Source: Actinomadura atramentaria DSM 43919 | GTDB taxonomy: Bacteria; Actinomycetota; Actinomycetes; Streptosporangiales; Streptosporangiaceae | DNA: 64,000 nt | NCBI RefSeq assembly: GCF_000381885.1 | Contig: NZ_KB907220.1 | Location: 1 to 64,000, forward strand | Direction of reading: 5' to 3' | Shown here: piece after piece, positions 41,705 through 51,794 of the stretch | How the letters are laid out: the number at the start of each line of letters is the position of its first letter | Numbering within the stretch: position 1 is the stretch's first letter | Notes under the pieces: generated by a model | What the model was told of the DNA's origin: nothing | Database searches by the model: none | The model's input: the letters and a program-made list of their open reading frames with translations, nothing else | Made by a program: the position numbers and the translations under genes

Positions 41705-42838
41705 TCAGTGCTGGTTGAACACGTCCTTGAGGCGCGAGAACACCCCGCGCTGGGCCGGGGAGAACTTGCCGGGCGGGCGCTCCTCGCCGCGCAGCTCGGC
41801 GAGGCGGCGCAGCAGCGCCTCCTGCTCCTCGTCGAGCCGGTGCGGGGTCTCGACGGTGACGTGCAGCTTCAGGTCGCCCCGGCCGCTCTCGTTGAGGTGC
41901 CGGACGCCGCGCCCGTGCAGCGTGGTGACCTGGCCGGACTGGGTGCCGGGCCGGATGTCGATCTCCTCCGGGCCGTCCAGGGTCTCCAGCGTGACGCTGG
42001 TGCCGAGGGCGGCGGCCGTCATCGGGATCTCGACCGTGCAGTGCAGGTCGTCGCCCTCGCGGTCGAAGATCGGGTGCGGCTTCTCGACGATCTCCAGGAA
42101 CAGGTCCCCGGCGGGGCCGCCGCCGGGCCCGACCTCGCCCTCCCCCGCGAGCTGGATGTGGATGCCGTTCTCCACGCCCGCCGGGATCTTGACCTTGACG
42201 GTGCGGCGGGTGCGGACCCGCCCGTCGCCCGAGCACTCCGGGCAGGGGTGCCGGATGACGCTGCCGAAGCCGCCGCACGCCGGGCACGGCCGCGCGGTCA
42301 TGACCTGGCCGAGGAAGGACCGCTGCACCTGCTGGACCTCGCCGCGGCCCTGGCAGGTGGCGCACGTCTCGGGGTGGGTGCCGGGGGCGGCGCCCTCGCC
42401 GTGGCAGGTGCCGCAGGCGACGGCGGTGTCGATCGTCAGCTCGCGGGTGGTGCCGAACGCGGTCTCCTGGAGGTCCAGTTCGACGCGGAGGGTGGCGTTG
42501 CGGCCGCGCCGCGCCCGGCTGCGCGGGCCGCGCGCGGACGAGGTGCCGAAGAACGCGTCCATGATGTCGCTGAACGGGAACCCGGCGCCGCCGCCGAAGC
42601 CGCCCGCGCCGCCCCCGCCGCGCGCGAACGGGTCGGCCCCCATGTCGTACATCTCCCGCTTCTGCGGGTCGGAGAGCACCTCGTACGCCTGGGTGACCTC
42701 TTTGAACTTCTCCTGGGTCTCCGGATCGGGGTTGACGTCCGGATGGAGCTCCCGGGCGAGCCTGCGGTAGGCCTTCTTCACCTCGTCCGGGCTGGCGTCC
42801 CGCCGGACGCCGAGGGTCGCGTAGTAGTCGTTGGCCAC
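41705..42838 (-). CDS. dnaJ: Chaperone protein DnaJ (second actinobacterial copy)
   Basis: 377 residues from GTG 42838, placed directly against the hrcA stop. J domain with HPD in RRLARELHPDVNPDPETQ at about 23-40; Gly/Phe-rich linker (FARGGGGAGGFGGGAGFPF); zinc region with four CxxCxGxG-type repeats (CGTCHGEG, CATCQGRG, CPACGGFG, CPECSGDG) at about 142-210; C-terminal substrate domain. A DnaK co-chaperone. Encoded with hrcA, it is the DnaJ2 type and should be heat-inducible through the CIRCE element upstream of hrcA. Confidence 0.95.
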   Translation of the reverse strand: MANDYYATLGVRRDASPDEVKKAYRRLARELHPDVNPDPETQEKFKEVTQAYEVLSDPQKREMYDMGADPFARGGGGAGGFGGGAGFPFSDIMDAFFGTSSARGPRSRARRGRNATLRVELDLQETAFGTTRELTIDTAVACGTCHGEGAAPGTHPETCATCQGRGEVQQVQRSFLGQVMTARPCPACGGFGSVIRHPCPECSGDGRVRTRRTVKVKIPAGVENGIHIQLAGEGEVGPGGGPAGDLFLEIVEKPHPIFDREGDDLHCTVEIPMTAAALGTSVTLETLDGPEEIDIRPGTQSGQVTTLHGRGVRHLNESGRGDLKLHVTVETPHRLDEEQEALLRRLAELRGEERPPGKFSPAQRGVFSRLKDVFNQH

Positions 42839-43855
42839 TTACGACCCCGCCAGGATCTGTCCGACGTAGCGTGCCACTGCCCGTACCGCTCCCATCGTGC
42901 TGGGGTAATCCATGCGTGTCGGCCCGAGCACTCCCAGCCGGGCCAGAGTGATGTCGCCCGCGCCGTATCCGGCCGCGACGACCGAGGTCGAGCGGAGCCC
43001 CGCCTCGGGGTTCTCCGTGCCGATCCGCACCGTAACAGTAGAGGAGTCGCCGGACTCCCCGAGCAGGCGCATGAGGACGACCTGCTCCTCCAGCGCCTCC
43101 AGGACCTCGCGCAGTCCGGTGGTGAAGTCCATGTGGGCGAGGTTGGCCGCCCCGGCGAAGACGATCTTGCCCTCGGCCTTGTCGACGAGCGTCTCCAGCA
43201 GCACCGACAGCACGCCCGCGGCGAGCGGCCGCTCGTCGGCGGGCAGCCGCTCGGGCAGGTCGGCGACGGCGAGCGCGACGTCGCCGAGGTCGCAGCCGTC
43301 CAGGCAGGTGTTCAGCAGCGTCCGCAGCCGGCCGACCGCGTCCTCCGACACCACCGCGCCGCGCGCCTCGATGATCCGCTGCTCGACCCGCCCGGTGTTG
43401 GTGATCAGGACGAGCAGCAGCCGGTTCTCGGCGACCGAGACCAGCTCCACGTGCCGCACCGACGAGCGCGACAGCGACGGGTACTGCACGACCGCCACCT
43501 GCCGGGTGAGCTGCGCGAGCAGCCGGACGGTGCGGCCGACGACGTCGTCGAGGTCGTAGGCCCCGCCGAGGAACGTCTCGATGGCGCGCCGCTCCGCCGA
43601 CGACAGCGGCTTGATCGTGGACAGCCGGTCCACGAACAGCCGGTACCCCTTGTCGGTGGGGATGCGGCCCGCGCTCGTGTGCGGCTGGGTGATGTAGCCC
43701 TGCTCCTCCAGGACCGCCATGTCGTTGCGGATCGTCGCGGACGACACGCCGAGGTTGTGGCGGTCCACCAGGGCCTTGGACCCGACCGGCTCGTTGGTGG
43801 AGACGTGGTCCTCGACGATGGCCCGCAGGACGGCGAGTTTCCGGTCGTCGAGCAT
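42839..43855 (-). CDS. hrcA: Heat-inducible transcription repressor HrcA
   Basis: 338 residues from ATG 43855, which follows GGGAGGTGAGCTG. Winged helix: DDRKLAVLRAIVEDHVSTNEPVGSKALVDRHNLGVSSATIRNDMAVLEEQGYITQPHTSAGRIPTDKGYR; the rest is the GAF-like dimerisation and GroEL-responsive domain, ending LGVLGPTRMDYPSTMGAVRAVARYVGQIL. Binds CIRCE, and a CIRCE copy lies 25 bp upstream of its start, so it controls itself and dnaJ. Confidence 0.97.
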   Translation of the reverse strand: MLDDRKLAVLRAIVEDHVSTNEPVGSKALVDRHNLGVSSATIRNDMAVLEEQGYITQPHTSAGRIPTDKGYRLFVDRLSTIKPLSSAERRAIETFLGGAYDLDDVVGRTVRLLAQLTRQVAVVQYPSLSRSSVRHVELVSVAENRLLLVLITNTGRVEQRIIEARGAVVSEDAVGRLRTLLNTCLDGCDLGDVALAVADLPERLPADERPLAAGVLSVLLETLVDKAEGKIVFAGAANLAHMDFTTGLREVLEALEEQVVLMRLLGESGDSSTVTVRIGTENPEAGLRSTSVVAAGYGAGDITLARLGVLGPTRMDYPSTMGAVRAVARYVGQILAGS

Positions 43856-43879
43856 CAGCTCACCTCCCCTGCCCCCGTA

Positions 43880-43906
43880 CTGGCACTCCTTGCTTCCGAG
43901 TGCCAA
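43880..43906 (-). promoter_or_regulatory. CIRCE element (HrcA operator)
   Basis: CTGGCACTC-N9-GAGTGCCAA on the plus strand, 25 bp before the hrcA start; consensus TTAGCACTC-N9-GAGTGCTAA. The 9-bp spacer and the GCACTC/GAGTGC cores are exact, and the outer bases are GC-shifted symmetrically (GGCACTC/GAGTGCC). Confidence 0.93.
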
Positions 43907-43973
43907 GTGTACGGCCCGCGCGGGGTCGTCCGGAGGTGCCGGGGTCGCCCTTCTCTCGTTAGAGTGCCGATCC

Positions 43974-44789
43974 GTGCGGAGCAACGACTACGGCGACGAC
44001 GTTCTCGCGGGCGACTGGCGGCGGCCCCGCAAGGGGATGATCCCCGAGGTGCCCGCCGAGAACGGGCTGGTCGCGGAGGACCCCGACAGCGGATTCTGCG
44101 GCGCGGTCGTCGGCTGCGACAAGTTCGGCGTGACGCTGGAGGACCGGTTCGGCAGGCGCCGGGTCTTCCCGCTGACGAAGTCGGGATTCCTGATCGACGG
44201 GCGGCCGGTGACGCTCGTCCGGCCCGCCCCCGGCCCGGCGCGGCCCGTCCGGTCGGCGTCGGGGTCGGTGGCCGTCGCGGGGCTGCGGGCGCGGGTGGCG
44301 CGGGAGAGCCGGATCTACGTCGAGGGCCTGCACGACGCGGAGCTGGTCGAGAAGATCTGGGGCCACGACCTGCGGGTCGAGGGAGTCGTCGTGGAGCCGC
44401 TGCACGGCGTGGACGACCTGCCCGCGATCGTGGACGAGTTCGGGCCCGGCGAGGGCCGCCGCCTCGGCGTGCTCGTGGACCACCTGGTCGCGGGGTCGAA
44501 GGAGAGCCGGATCGCCGAGCGGGTCTCGTCCCCGTACGTGCTGGTCACCGGGCACCCGTTCATCGACATCTGGGAGGCCGTGAAGCCGTCCGCCGTCGGC
44601 ATCCGCGCGTGGCCGACCGTGCCGCGCGGGATCTCGTGGAAGGACGGCGTCGTCGCGGCGCTCGGCTGGGGCGACGACACGGGCGCGGCGTGGAAGCGCA
44701 TCCTGGACTCGGTGTCGTCGTTCACCGACCTGGAACCGGCGCTGCTCGGCCGGGTCGAGGAGCTGATCGACTTCGTCACCGCGCCCTGA
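43974..44789 (+). CDS. DUF3097 domain-containing protein
   Basis: 271 residues from GTG 43974, with a TAGAGT -10 box (43960-43965) eight bases upstream, so a leaderless start is likely. DUF3097 hallmarks: DVLAGDWRRPRKGMIPEVPAENGLVAED at about 8-35, SRIYVEGLHDAELVEKIWGHDLRVEGVVVEPLHGVDDL near 110-145 (Toprim-like GLHDAELVE), VTGHPFIDIWEAVKP and GISWKDGVVAALGW. Actinobacteria-specific and conserved beside hrcA/hemW; function unknown, although the Toprim-like core suggests nucleic acid work. Confidence 0.88.
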   Translation: MRSNDYGDDVLAGDWRRPRKGMIPEVPAENGLVAEDPDSGFCGAVVGCDKFGVTLEDRFGRRRVFPLTKSGFLIDGRPVTLVRPAPGPARPVRSASGSVAVAGLRARVARESRIYVEGLHDAELVEKIWGHDLRVEGVVVEPLHGVDDLPAIVDEFGPGEGRRLGVLVDHLVAGSKESRIAERVSSPYVLVTGHPFIDIWEAVKPSAVGIRAWPTVPRGISWKDGVVAALGWGDDTGAAWKRILDSVSSFTDLEPALLGRVEELIDFVTAP

Positions 44790-44793
44790 GCGG

Positions 44794-46005
44794 TCAGGTC
44801 AGGTCGCGGACGGCCGCGTCGGCCAGCAGGCGGCCGCGCAGTGTCAGCACCGCGCGGCCCCGCTCCGCCCACGGCGCGGCCTCCACGAGCCCGTCGCCGA
44901 TCGCGCGGCGCACGGCCGCGCCGTCCAGCAGGTCCGCCGGGCAGCCCGCCGCGAGCCGCAGCTCCAGCATGATCCGCTCCAGGCGGCGGTCGTCGGCGGT
45001 CAGGACCTCGCGGGCGTGCGCGGGCGTCTCCCGCGCCGCGAGCCGCGCCGCGTAGGCGGCCGGGTGCTTGACGTTCCACCAGCGGACGCCGCCGACGTGC
45101 GAGTGCGCGCCGGGCCCGACGCCCCACCAGTCCGCGCCCGTCCAGTACAGGAGGTTGTGCGCGCAGGCCGCCTCCGGGGACGCGGCCCAGTTGGAGATCT
45201 CGTACCAGCGCAGGCCGTGCGCGGACAGCAGCTCGTCCGCGACCAGGTAGCGGTCGGCCATCGCGTCGTCGTCGGGGGCGGCGATCTCGCCGCGCCGCAC
45301 GCGGGCCGCGAGCCGGGTGCCGTCCTCGACGATCAGCGCGTACGCGGACACGTGGTCGGGGCCGCAGGCCAGCGCGGCCTCCAGCGAGGCGCGCCAGTCG
45401 CCGGCGGTCTCGCCGGGCGTCCCGTAGATCAGGTCGAGGTTGACGTGCTCGAACCCGGCCGCCCGCGTCCACTCCACGACCTTCGGGACGCGGCCGGGCG
45501 TGTGCGTGCGGTCCAGGACGGTCAGGACGTGCTCGCGCGCGCTCTGCATCCCGAACGAGACGCGGGTGAACCCGGCCGCGCGCAGCTCCGCCAGGTACCG
45601 CTCGTCCACCGACTCGGGATTGGCCTCGGTCGTGATCTCCGCGCCCGGCTCCAGCCCGAACTCGGCGTCGATCTCCGCGAGGACCGAGCCGAGGTCGCCG
45701 GGCGACAGCAGCGTCGGGGTGCCGCCGCCGACGAACACCGTCGAGACGCGCGGCGCGGCGTCGCCGAGGACGCGGCGGGCCAGCCGGACCTCCGCCCGCG
45801 CCGTCTCGGCGTAGGACTCCCGCGTCGCGCCCTCGCCCAGCTCGGTCGCCGTGTAGGTGTTGAAGTCGCAGTAGCCGCACCGGGTCACGCAGAACGGGAC
45901 GTGGACGTAGAACGCCAGCGGCCGGGAACCGAGGCCCTCCAGCGCGGTCGCGGGGAGCGCGCCGCTCGCGGGCACGGCGTCGCCGTCGGGAAGGGTGGCG
46001 GGCAT
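44794..46005 (-). CDS. hemW: Radical SAM heme chaperone HemW (HemN-like)
   Basis: 403 residues from ATG 46005. Radical SAM cluster motif PFCVTRCGYCDF at about 36-47 (CxxxCxxC); VFVGGGTPTLLSPGDL near 95; EITTEANPESVD; RVSFGMQSAREHVLTVLDRTH; then NLDLIYGTPGETAGDW and the HemN C-terminal domain. It lacks the residues of true HemN coproporphyrinogen oxidase and belongs with HemW, which inserts heme into respiratory proteins. Classical position between lepA and hrcA. Confidence 0.94.
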   Translation of the reverse strand: MPATLPDGDAVPASGALPATALEGLGSRPLAFYVHVPFCVTRCGYCDFNTYTATELGEGATRESYAETARAEVRLARRVLGDAAPRVSTVFVGGGTPTLLSPGDLGSVLAEIDAEFGLEPGAEITTEANPESVDERYLAELRAAGFTRVSFGMQSAREHVLTVLDRTHTPGRVPKVVEWTRAAGFEHVNLDLIYGTPGETAGDWRASLEAALACGPDHVSAYALIVEDGTRLAARVRRGEIAAPDDDAMADRYLVADELLSAHGLRWYEISNWAASPEAACAHNLLYWTGADWWGVGPGAHSHVGGVRWWNVKHPAAYAARLAARETPAHAREVLTADDRRLERIMLELRLAAGCPADLLDGAAVRRAIGDGLVEAAPWAERGRAVLTLRGRLLADAAVRDLT

Positions 46006-46048
46006 CCCCTCAGTCTGCCGTGCGGCCGGGCGTGCTCGGGCCGCCGCG

Positions 46049-46489
46049 TCAGCGGCCGCGCAGCCGGGCGCGCAGCCAGCCGGGGATGTGCTCGTCCGCG
46101 CGCGGGAACCGGTCGAGGTCGAGCCGGTAGGCGTCGGCGGTGAGCGGCGGCGTGAAGTCCGGTTCGCCGTCGTAGTCGAACTCGGCGCTGAACCGGCCGG
46201 AGCGTTCCACGTCGAGCCGGGCGGTGAACCACGCGCCCTTGCCGCGCCGGTACATGACGCGGCGCAGCTCGTCCATCTTGCCGACGGCCTGGCCGGGGGG
46301 CGTCGCGGTGCGCAGCTCGCCGCGCGAGTCCTCGATCTGGAAGAGGACGCTGTCGATCGCGACGGTCGCGCGGAACTCGAAGCCGAGCCGCTCCCAGCCG
46401 AACGGCGCGGCGGCGCGGAGCGCGCGGACGGCGGCGCCGACCGTCTCCCGCTCCTTGGCGGAGCGCAGCACCTGATCTGCAGGGGTCAC
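46049..46489 (-). CDS. YezG/DUF600-like protein (possible immunity protein)
   Basis: 146 residues from GTG 46489 with GGAGG nine bases upstream. WERLGFEFRATVAIDSVLFQIEDSRG, MDELRRVMYRRGKGAWFTARLDVERSGRFSAEFDYDGEPDF and DLDRFPRADEHIPGWLRARL resemble the YezG (DUF600) fold, whose Bacillus member is an antitoxin/immunity partner of LXG toxins. No toxin gene is adjacent, so it may be an orphan immunity protein or may have drifted to another job. Confidence 0.65.
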   Translation of the reverse strand: MTPADQVLRSAKERETVGAAVRALRAAAPFGWERLGFEFRATVAIDSVLFQIEDSRGELRTATPPGQAVGKMDELRRVMYRRGKGAWFTARLDVERSGRFSAEFDYDGEPDFTPPLTADAYRLDLDRFPRADEHIPGWLRARLRGR

Positions 46490-46645
46490 CGTGGCACGCC
46501 TCCGCGACGCTCGGACTGCGAATTCAGTGTCCGACCGTACCCGGACACCCCCGTCGCGGCCGGGACGCGCGGCGTGTCGTGCCGGAAGTCGCCGGGACGT
46601 TCCGGACGTCCCGCGCGGTCCGCGCCCGCCGGATAGGGTCGCCGG

Positions 46646-47563
46646 ATGGACCTCCAAGCCCCCCGGCCCGGCCGGGTGCCCGTGCGGGTGCTGCTGCTCG
46701 GCGGGGACGACGGCTGGACCTGCGAGATCGTCGACGACGGCGACGGCCGCGCGCGGCTGGAGCTGCCCGGGCCGGGCGTCCGGTGGGCCGCTCCCCCGGC
46801 GGCGCGGGCGGCCCGGGAGCCCGCGTGGTGGCCGGGCCGCGTCGCCGCGCACGGCGCGGCGCTGCGCGAGCTGCTGGACCGCCGCGTCACCGACCGGACG
46901 TTCGAGGAGCTGGGCGTCGAGGCCGAGATCGCGTGGTTCGCCGTGCGGGAGCCGGGCGTGTGGGAGGGCCTGGTGACGCTCCGCGAGCCCGACCCGGCGC
47001 GCTACCCGGGGAACGTTCCGCCGTACGTGGTGGAGCTGGAGCCCGAGCGCGGCGCGCGGCTGCCCGAGGCGGACCTGCTGTTCTCGGCCGGGCCCGGCGA
47101 CGCGTGGCCGGTGCTGGAGGGCGTCGCGGCGAAGGTCGGCTCCGCGCCGCCCGCCGAGTCGTTCATCTGCGGCTACAGCGGCTACCGGTCGGTGCGGGTG
47201 GGGCGCGGCGGCATCGGCGTGGGCTGCATGCGCGACCCGGACGGCGCGGAGCACGTCCGGGAGGTCTTCGGCGACCGGCCCGGCGGCTGGGGCGGCAACC
47301 CCGAGCTGCGGTTCCGGCTCGACGGCATCGACCTGCTGCACGAGCCCGCCGCCGACGTGGTCACGCTGTTCCGCGACCTCGGGCACGAGGTGGGCGAGCG
47401 GAACGGCCGCGCGGTGCTGCCCGGCCTCGGGCTGAGCCTGTGGCACGAGACCCCCTCGCGGTGGTCGGCCCACCGGCCGGACGAGCCGGACGCGCGGCCC
47501 CGCTTCGGGCGGCTCTCGCTCGTCCCGCCCGACCCGGAACGCGCGCCGTGGCGGTTCCTCTAG
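46646..47563 (+). CDS. Hypothetical protein, unrecognised family
   Basis: 305 residues from ATG 46646. A TAGGGT -10-like box (46634-46639) ends six bases upstream, so the mRNA is probably leaderless. No signal peptide, membrane helix or known motif. Two blocks look ordered: residues about 20-165 (many Trp, EIAWFAVREPGVWEGLVTLREP) and about 170-305 (FICGYSGYRSVRVGRGGIGVG, RFRLDGIDLLHEPAADVVTLFRDLG, GLGLSLWHETPSRW). The second block resembles small SMI1/immunity-like domains in style, but I cannot assign it. Divergent from the YezG-like gene. Confidence 0.7.
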   Translation: MDLQAPRPGRVPVRVLLLGGDDGWTCEIVDDGDGRARLELPGPGVRWAAPPAARAAREPAWWPGRVAAHGAALRELLDRRVTDRTFEELGVEAEIAWFAVREPGVWEGLVTLREPDPARYPGNVPPYVVELEPERGARLPEADLLFSAGPGDAWPVLEGVAAKVGSAPPAESFICGYSGYRSVRVGRGGIGVGCMRDPDGAEHVREVFGDRPGGWGGNPELRFRLDGIDLLHEPAADVVTLFRDLGHEVGERNGRAVLPGLGLSLWHETPSRWSAHRPDEPDARPRFGRLSLVPPDPERAPWRFL

Positions 47564-47660
47564 CGGGCGAACCGCCCGCGTGCGCGGCGCGTCGAACCGT
47601 CATACTCCCGTCATACTGCACACTTGTCGTTCCCCGGTCCGCCCCAGAGAGGACGTCGTC

Positions 47661-48191
47661 ATGGCCTACGGGCCTCCCCCGTCACCCGGTCAGCCGCAGC
47701 CGGGCTGGCAGCAGCCCGGCCAGCAGTGGCGGCCGCCCGCGCAGAACCCGGCGTGGCAGCAGCCCCAGCAGCCGCCGCAGCAGGCGTGGCAGCAGCCGCA
47801 GCCCGGTCCGCAGCAGCCCGGCGGCCAGGGCTGGCAGGCCGCGCCGCCGCAGGACCCGGGCCCGGCGGACGCCGAGGAACTGAACTGGGCGCTCATGGCC
47901 TACATCGGCCAGTTCGTCATCGGGGCGCTCGCGCCCGCGATCGTCTACTTCGGCAAGATCCGCAGCCCGTACGTGCGGCGACACGCCGCGCAGGGCATGA
48001 ACATGGGCATCGCGAGCGCGGTCGTGTGGCTCGCCGGGCTGCTGCTCGCCCAGCTCGTCGCGGTCTTCGCGTGGATACCGGTGCTGTTCACCGGCGCGCT
48101 GTTCTTCTACCTCGTCTACGCGGGGCGCGCGGCGGTGCGCGGCGAGTTCCGCCGCGTCCCGGTCCCGCTCGCCTGGCCCCTGCTCAAGTGA
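47661..48191 (+). CDS. DUF4870 domain-containing membrane protein
   Basis: 176 residues from ATG 47661 (GAGAGG upstream). Residues 1-75 are a Pro/Gln/Trp-rich repeat (PGWQQPGQQW, PAWQQPQQPPQQAWQQP), probably a disordered cytoplasmic tail. The DUF4870 domain follows: ELNWALMAYIGQFVIGALAPAIVYFGKIRSPYVRRHAAQGMNMGIAS, then two more helices. DUF4870 proteins are related to Tic20-like four-helix proteins. Role unknown. Confidence 0.85.
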   Translation: MAYGPPPSPGQPQPGWQQPGQQWRPPAQNPAWQQPQQPPQQAWQQPQPGPQQPGGQGWQAAPPQDPGPADAEELNWALMAYIGQFVIGALAPAIVYFGKIRSPYVRRHAAQGMNMGIASAVVWLAGLLLAQLVAVFAWIPVLFTGALFFYLVYAGRAAVRGEFRRVPVPLAWPLLK

Positions 48192-48197
48192 AGCGGC

Positions 48198-48222
48198 GCC
48201 CCCGCCCGGACCGGGCGGGGGC
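48198..48222. terminator. Bidirectional terminator, DUF4870 gene / lepA
   Basis: GCCCCCGCCCG (48198-48208) and complement CGGGCGGGGGC (48212-48222), 11-bp perfect stem, 3-nt loop, in the 37-bp convergent gap. Confidence 0.75.
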
Positions 48223-48228
48223 CGCCGG

Positions 48229-50067
<1,839 letters not shown>

Positions 50068-50173
50068 CGGGGTCCGTTCGCAAAATCACAGATGGGAATG
50101 GGGTCGGGGCGGCGTACGCCCCCAGGCTCCATAGTCCCATGCGGCCCGGGATGCTCCGTGCAGCCGCTCCCGT

Positions 50174-50202
50174 TTGGGTACACGTCCACCCATTGCTAGG
50201 CT
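50174..50202 (+). promoter_or_regulatory. rpsT promoter
   Basis: -35 TTGGGT (50174-50179), 17-bp spacer, -10 TAGGCT (50197-50202), giving a 5' untranslated leader of about 120 nt before rpsT. Confidence 0.6.
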
Positions 50203-50327
50203 GTGCGTCTGCGTGTGGCGTAGCGTCGTGCCTCGGGGCACCGTCCGCCCCGTTCTCCGTTCGTCAGATGCCCTCCCGGGTCCGTCCGGGACGGGCGAGG
50301 ATCGCAACCAAGCTGAGGCTCTACGAC

Positions 50328-50594
50328 GTGGCAAACATCAAGTCCCAGATCAAGCGCAACAAGCAGAACGAGAAGGCCCGGCTGCGCAACAAGGCCGTCA
50401 AGTCGGAGCTGAAGACGGCGATCCGCAAGTTCCACGAGGCCGCCGACTCCGGCAACGCCGAGACCGCCGTGCAGGCGCAGCGCGACGCCGCCCGCAAGCT
50501 CGACAAGGCCGCGAGCAAGGGCGTCATCCACAAGAACCAGGCCGCCAACCGCAAGTCGGCCATCGCCAAGCGCGCCGCCGAGCTGGCCAAGTAA
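50328..50594 (+). CDS. rpsT: 30S ribosomal protein S20
   Basis: 88 residues from GTG 50328, starting VANIKSQIKRNKQNEKARLRNKAVKSELKT; a frame extending to 50139 is not needed for the family length. Typical S20, very Lys/Arg/Ala rich, ending GVIHKNQAANRKSAIAKRAAELAK. Binds 16S rRNA in the 30S body. It has its own promoter and a stem-loop 18 bp after the stop. Confidence 0.97.
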   Translation: MANIKSQIKRNKQNEKARLRNKAVKSELKTAIRKFHEAADSGNAETAVQAQRDAARKLDKAASKGVIHKNQAANRKSAIAKRAAELAK

Positions 50595-50611
50595 GGCCCC
50601 CTCGACTTCCG

Positions 50612-50646
50612 GCGAAGCCGCGGCCCCTCGGGGTTCGCGGCTTCGC
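50612..50646 (+). terminator. rpsT terminator stem-loop
   Basis: GCGAAGCCGCG (50612-50622) and complement (50636-50646), 11-bp perfect stem, 13-nt loop, ahead of kptA. Confidence 0.7.
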
Positions 50647-50661
50647 GGTTCTCCGGCCCCG

Positions 50662-51243
50662 ATGAGCGTCCCGGCGAGCGGCCGCGCGGTCGCCATCTCG
50701 CGTTTCCTGGCGCGGCACCTGCGGCACCGCCCCGCCGCGATCGGGCTCGTCCTGGACCCGGCGGGCTGGGCGGACGTGGACGCGCTGCTGGCGGCCGCCG
50801 CGCGGCACGGGACGCCGTTCACGCGCGCCGAGCTGGACGCGGTCGTCGCCGCCGACGCCAAGGGCCGGTACGCGTTCGACGCGGCCGGGCGGCGGGTCCG
50901 CGCGAACCAGGGCCACTCGGTGCCGGTGGAGCTGGACCTGCCGGTCGTCGCGCCGCCGCCCGTCCTGTTCCACGGGACGGTGGAGCGGTTCCTGCCCGCG
51001 ATCCTGCGCGACGGGCTGCTGCCGATGGGGCGGCACGCCGTCCACCTGTCCCCCGACCGGGAGACCGCCGAGCGGGTCGGCGCGCGGCGCGGGCGGCCCG
51101 TGGTGCTGGCGCCGGTGGTGCTGGCAGTGGACGCGGCGGGCGCGGCGGCGGCCGGGCACGCGTTCGGCGTCAGCGCGAACGGCGTGTGGCTGGTGGCCGC
51201 GGTACCGCCGCGCTTCCTGGCGCGCCTGCCAGATCAGCGCTGA
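50662..51243 (+). CDS. kptA: RNA 2'-phosphotransferase (KptA/Tpt1 family)
   Basis: 193 residues from ATG 50662. The N-terminal winged part has ISRFLARHLRHRPAAIGLVLDPAGWADVDALL and DAKGRYAFDAAGRRVRANQGHS; the C-terminal ART-like part has VLFHGTVERFLPAILRDGLLPMGRHAVHLSPDRETAERVG and GHAFGVSANGVWL. The Arg-His-Arg-Arg catalytic set of Tpt1 can be matched. In eukaryotes Tpt1 removes the 2'-phosphate left by tRNA splicing using NAD; in bacteria the target is unclear (RNA repair or ADP-ribosylation). First gene of the segment between rpsT and holA. Confidence 0.93.
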   Translation: MSVPASGRAVAISRFLARHLRHRPAAIGLVLDPAGWADVDALLAAAARHGTPFTRAELDAVVAADAKGRYAFDAAGRRVRANQGHSVPVELDLPVVAPPPVLFHGTVERFLPAILRDGLLPMGRHAVHLSPDRETAERVGARRGRPVVLAPVVLAVDAAGAAAAGHAFGVSANGVWLVAAVPPRFLARLPDQR

Positions 51244-51724
51244 CCATCGCTTCGAGCCGCGCCCAGGTCAGCGGGTTGGGCAGGTCCGGGACGGGCGTCT
51301 CCTGCGGCCCGAACAGGTAGCGGTGCGGCACGATCCCCGCGAGCGCCCGGTGGACGTCGGCGCGGTCGTCGACCATGTGGGTGACGCCGAGCCGACGGCA
51401 GTGGACGGCCTTCTCGGGCCGTTTCCGGCAGAAGCGGACGTTGGCCCGGTCGATGCCGGTCCGCTCGTAGAAGTCGTGGTGGTCGAGCCAGGCGAGCGTG
51501 CGGAGCCGGACGCGGTCGCCGCACTTGGAGATGATCCACGCGCGGCCCCCGAACAGCGCGACCATGCGCGGCAGCGACTCCCAGACGCCCGCGACGGCCG
51601 GGGAGGCGAGGGCGTCGGCGAGGCTCCCGCCGAGGAACGCGGTGTCGGCGGCGCCGTCCGGGCCGGGGCCGCCCTGGATGACGCGGCCGAAGTCCACGCC
51701 GAGGACGGGTGCTTGAGTTCTCAT
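51170..51724 (-). CDS. HAD-like hydrolase family protein
   Basis: 184 residues from ATG 51724. Starts VLGVDFGRVIQGG, in which the first Asp sits where the HAD nucleophile belongs but the second Asp of DxD is replaced by Gly; later WIISKCGDRVR (Ser motif II) and THMVDDRADV (DD motif). Reduced or altered phosphatase activity is therefore possible. The 3' end overlaps kptA by 74 bp on the opposite strand. Divergent from the LysR gene, 70 bp apart, so the two may share control. Confidence 0.75.
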   Translation of the reverse strand: MRTQAPVLGVDFGRVIQGGPGPDGAADTAFLGGSLADALASPAVAGVWESLPRMVALFGGRAWIISKCGDRVRLRTLAWLDHHDFYERTGIDRANVRFCRKRPEKAVHCRRLGVTHMVDDRADVHRALAGIVPHRYLFGPQETPVPDLPNPLTWARLEAMVSADLAGAPGSAAVPRPPATRRSR

Positions 51725-51794
51725 GCCGTCCAGCGTCCCGAGCGCGGCTCGTGAGGAGAACTAGTTATCGGCCGCCCGGCTATAGGCTCCGGCT

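Noticed and set aside
42839..43984. Longer hrcA form starting at 43984
   Set aside because: It would be translated across the CIRCE operator; ATG 43855 has a near-perfect ribosome site and the family N-terminus.
50139..50594. 151-residue form of S20
   Set aside because: The extra 63 residues cover the promoter region and leader; S20 is about 88 residues in actinobacteria.
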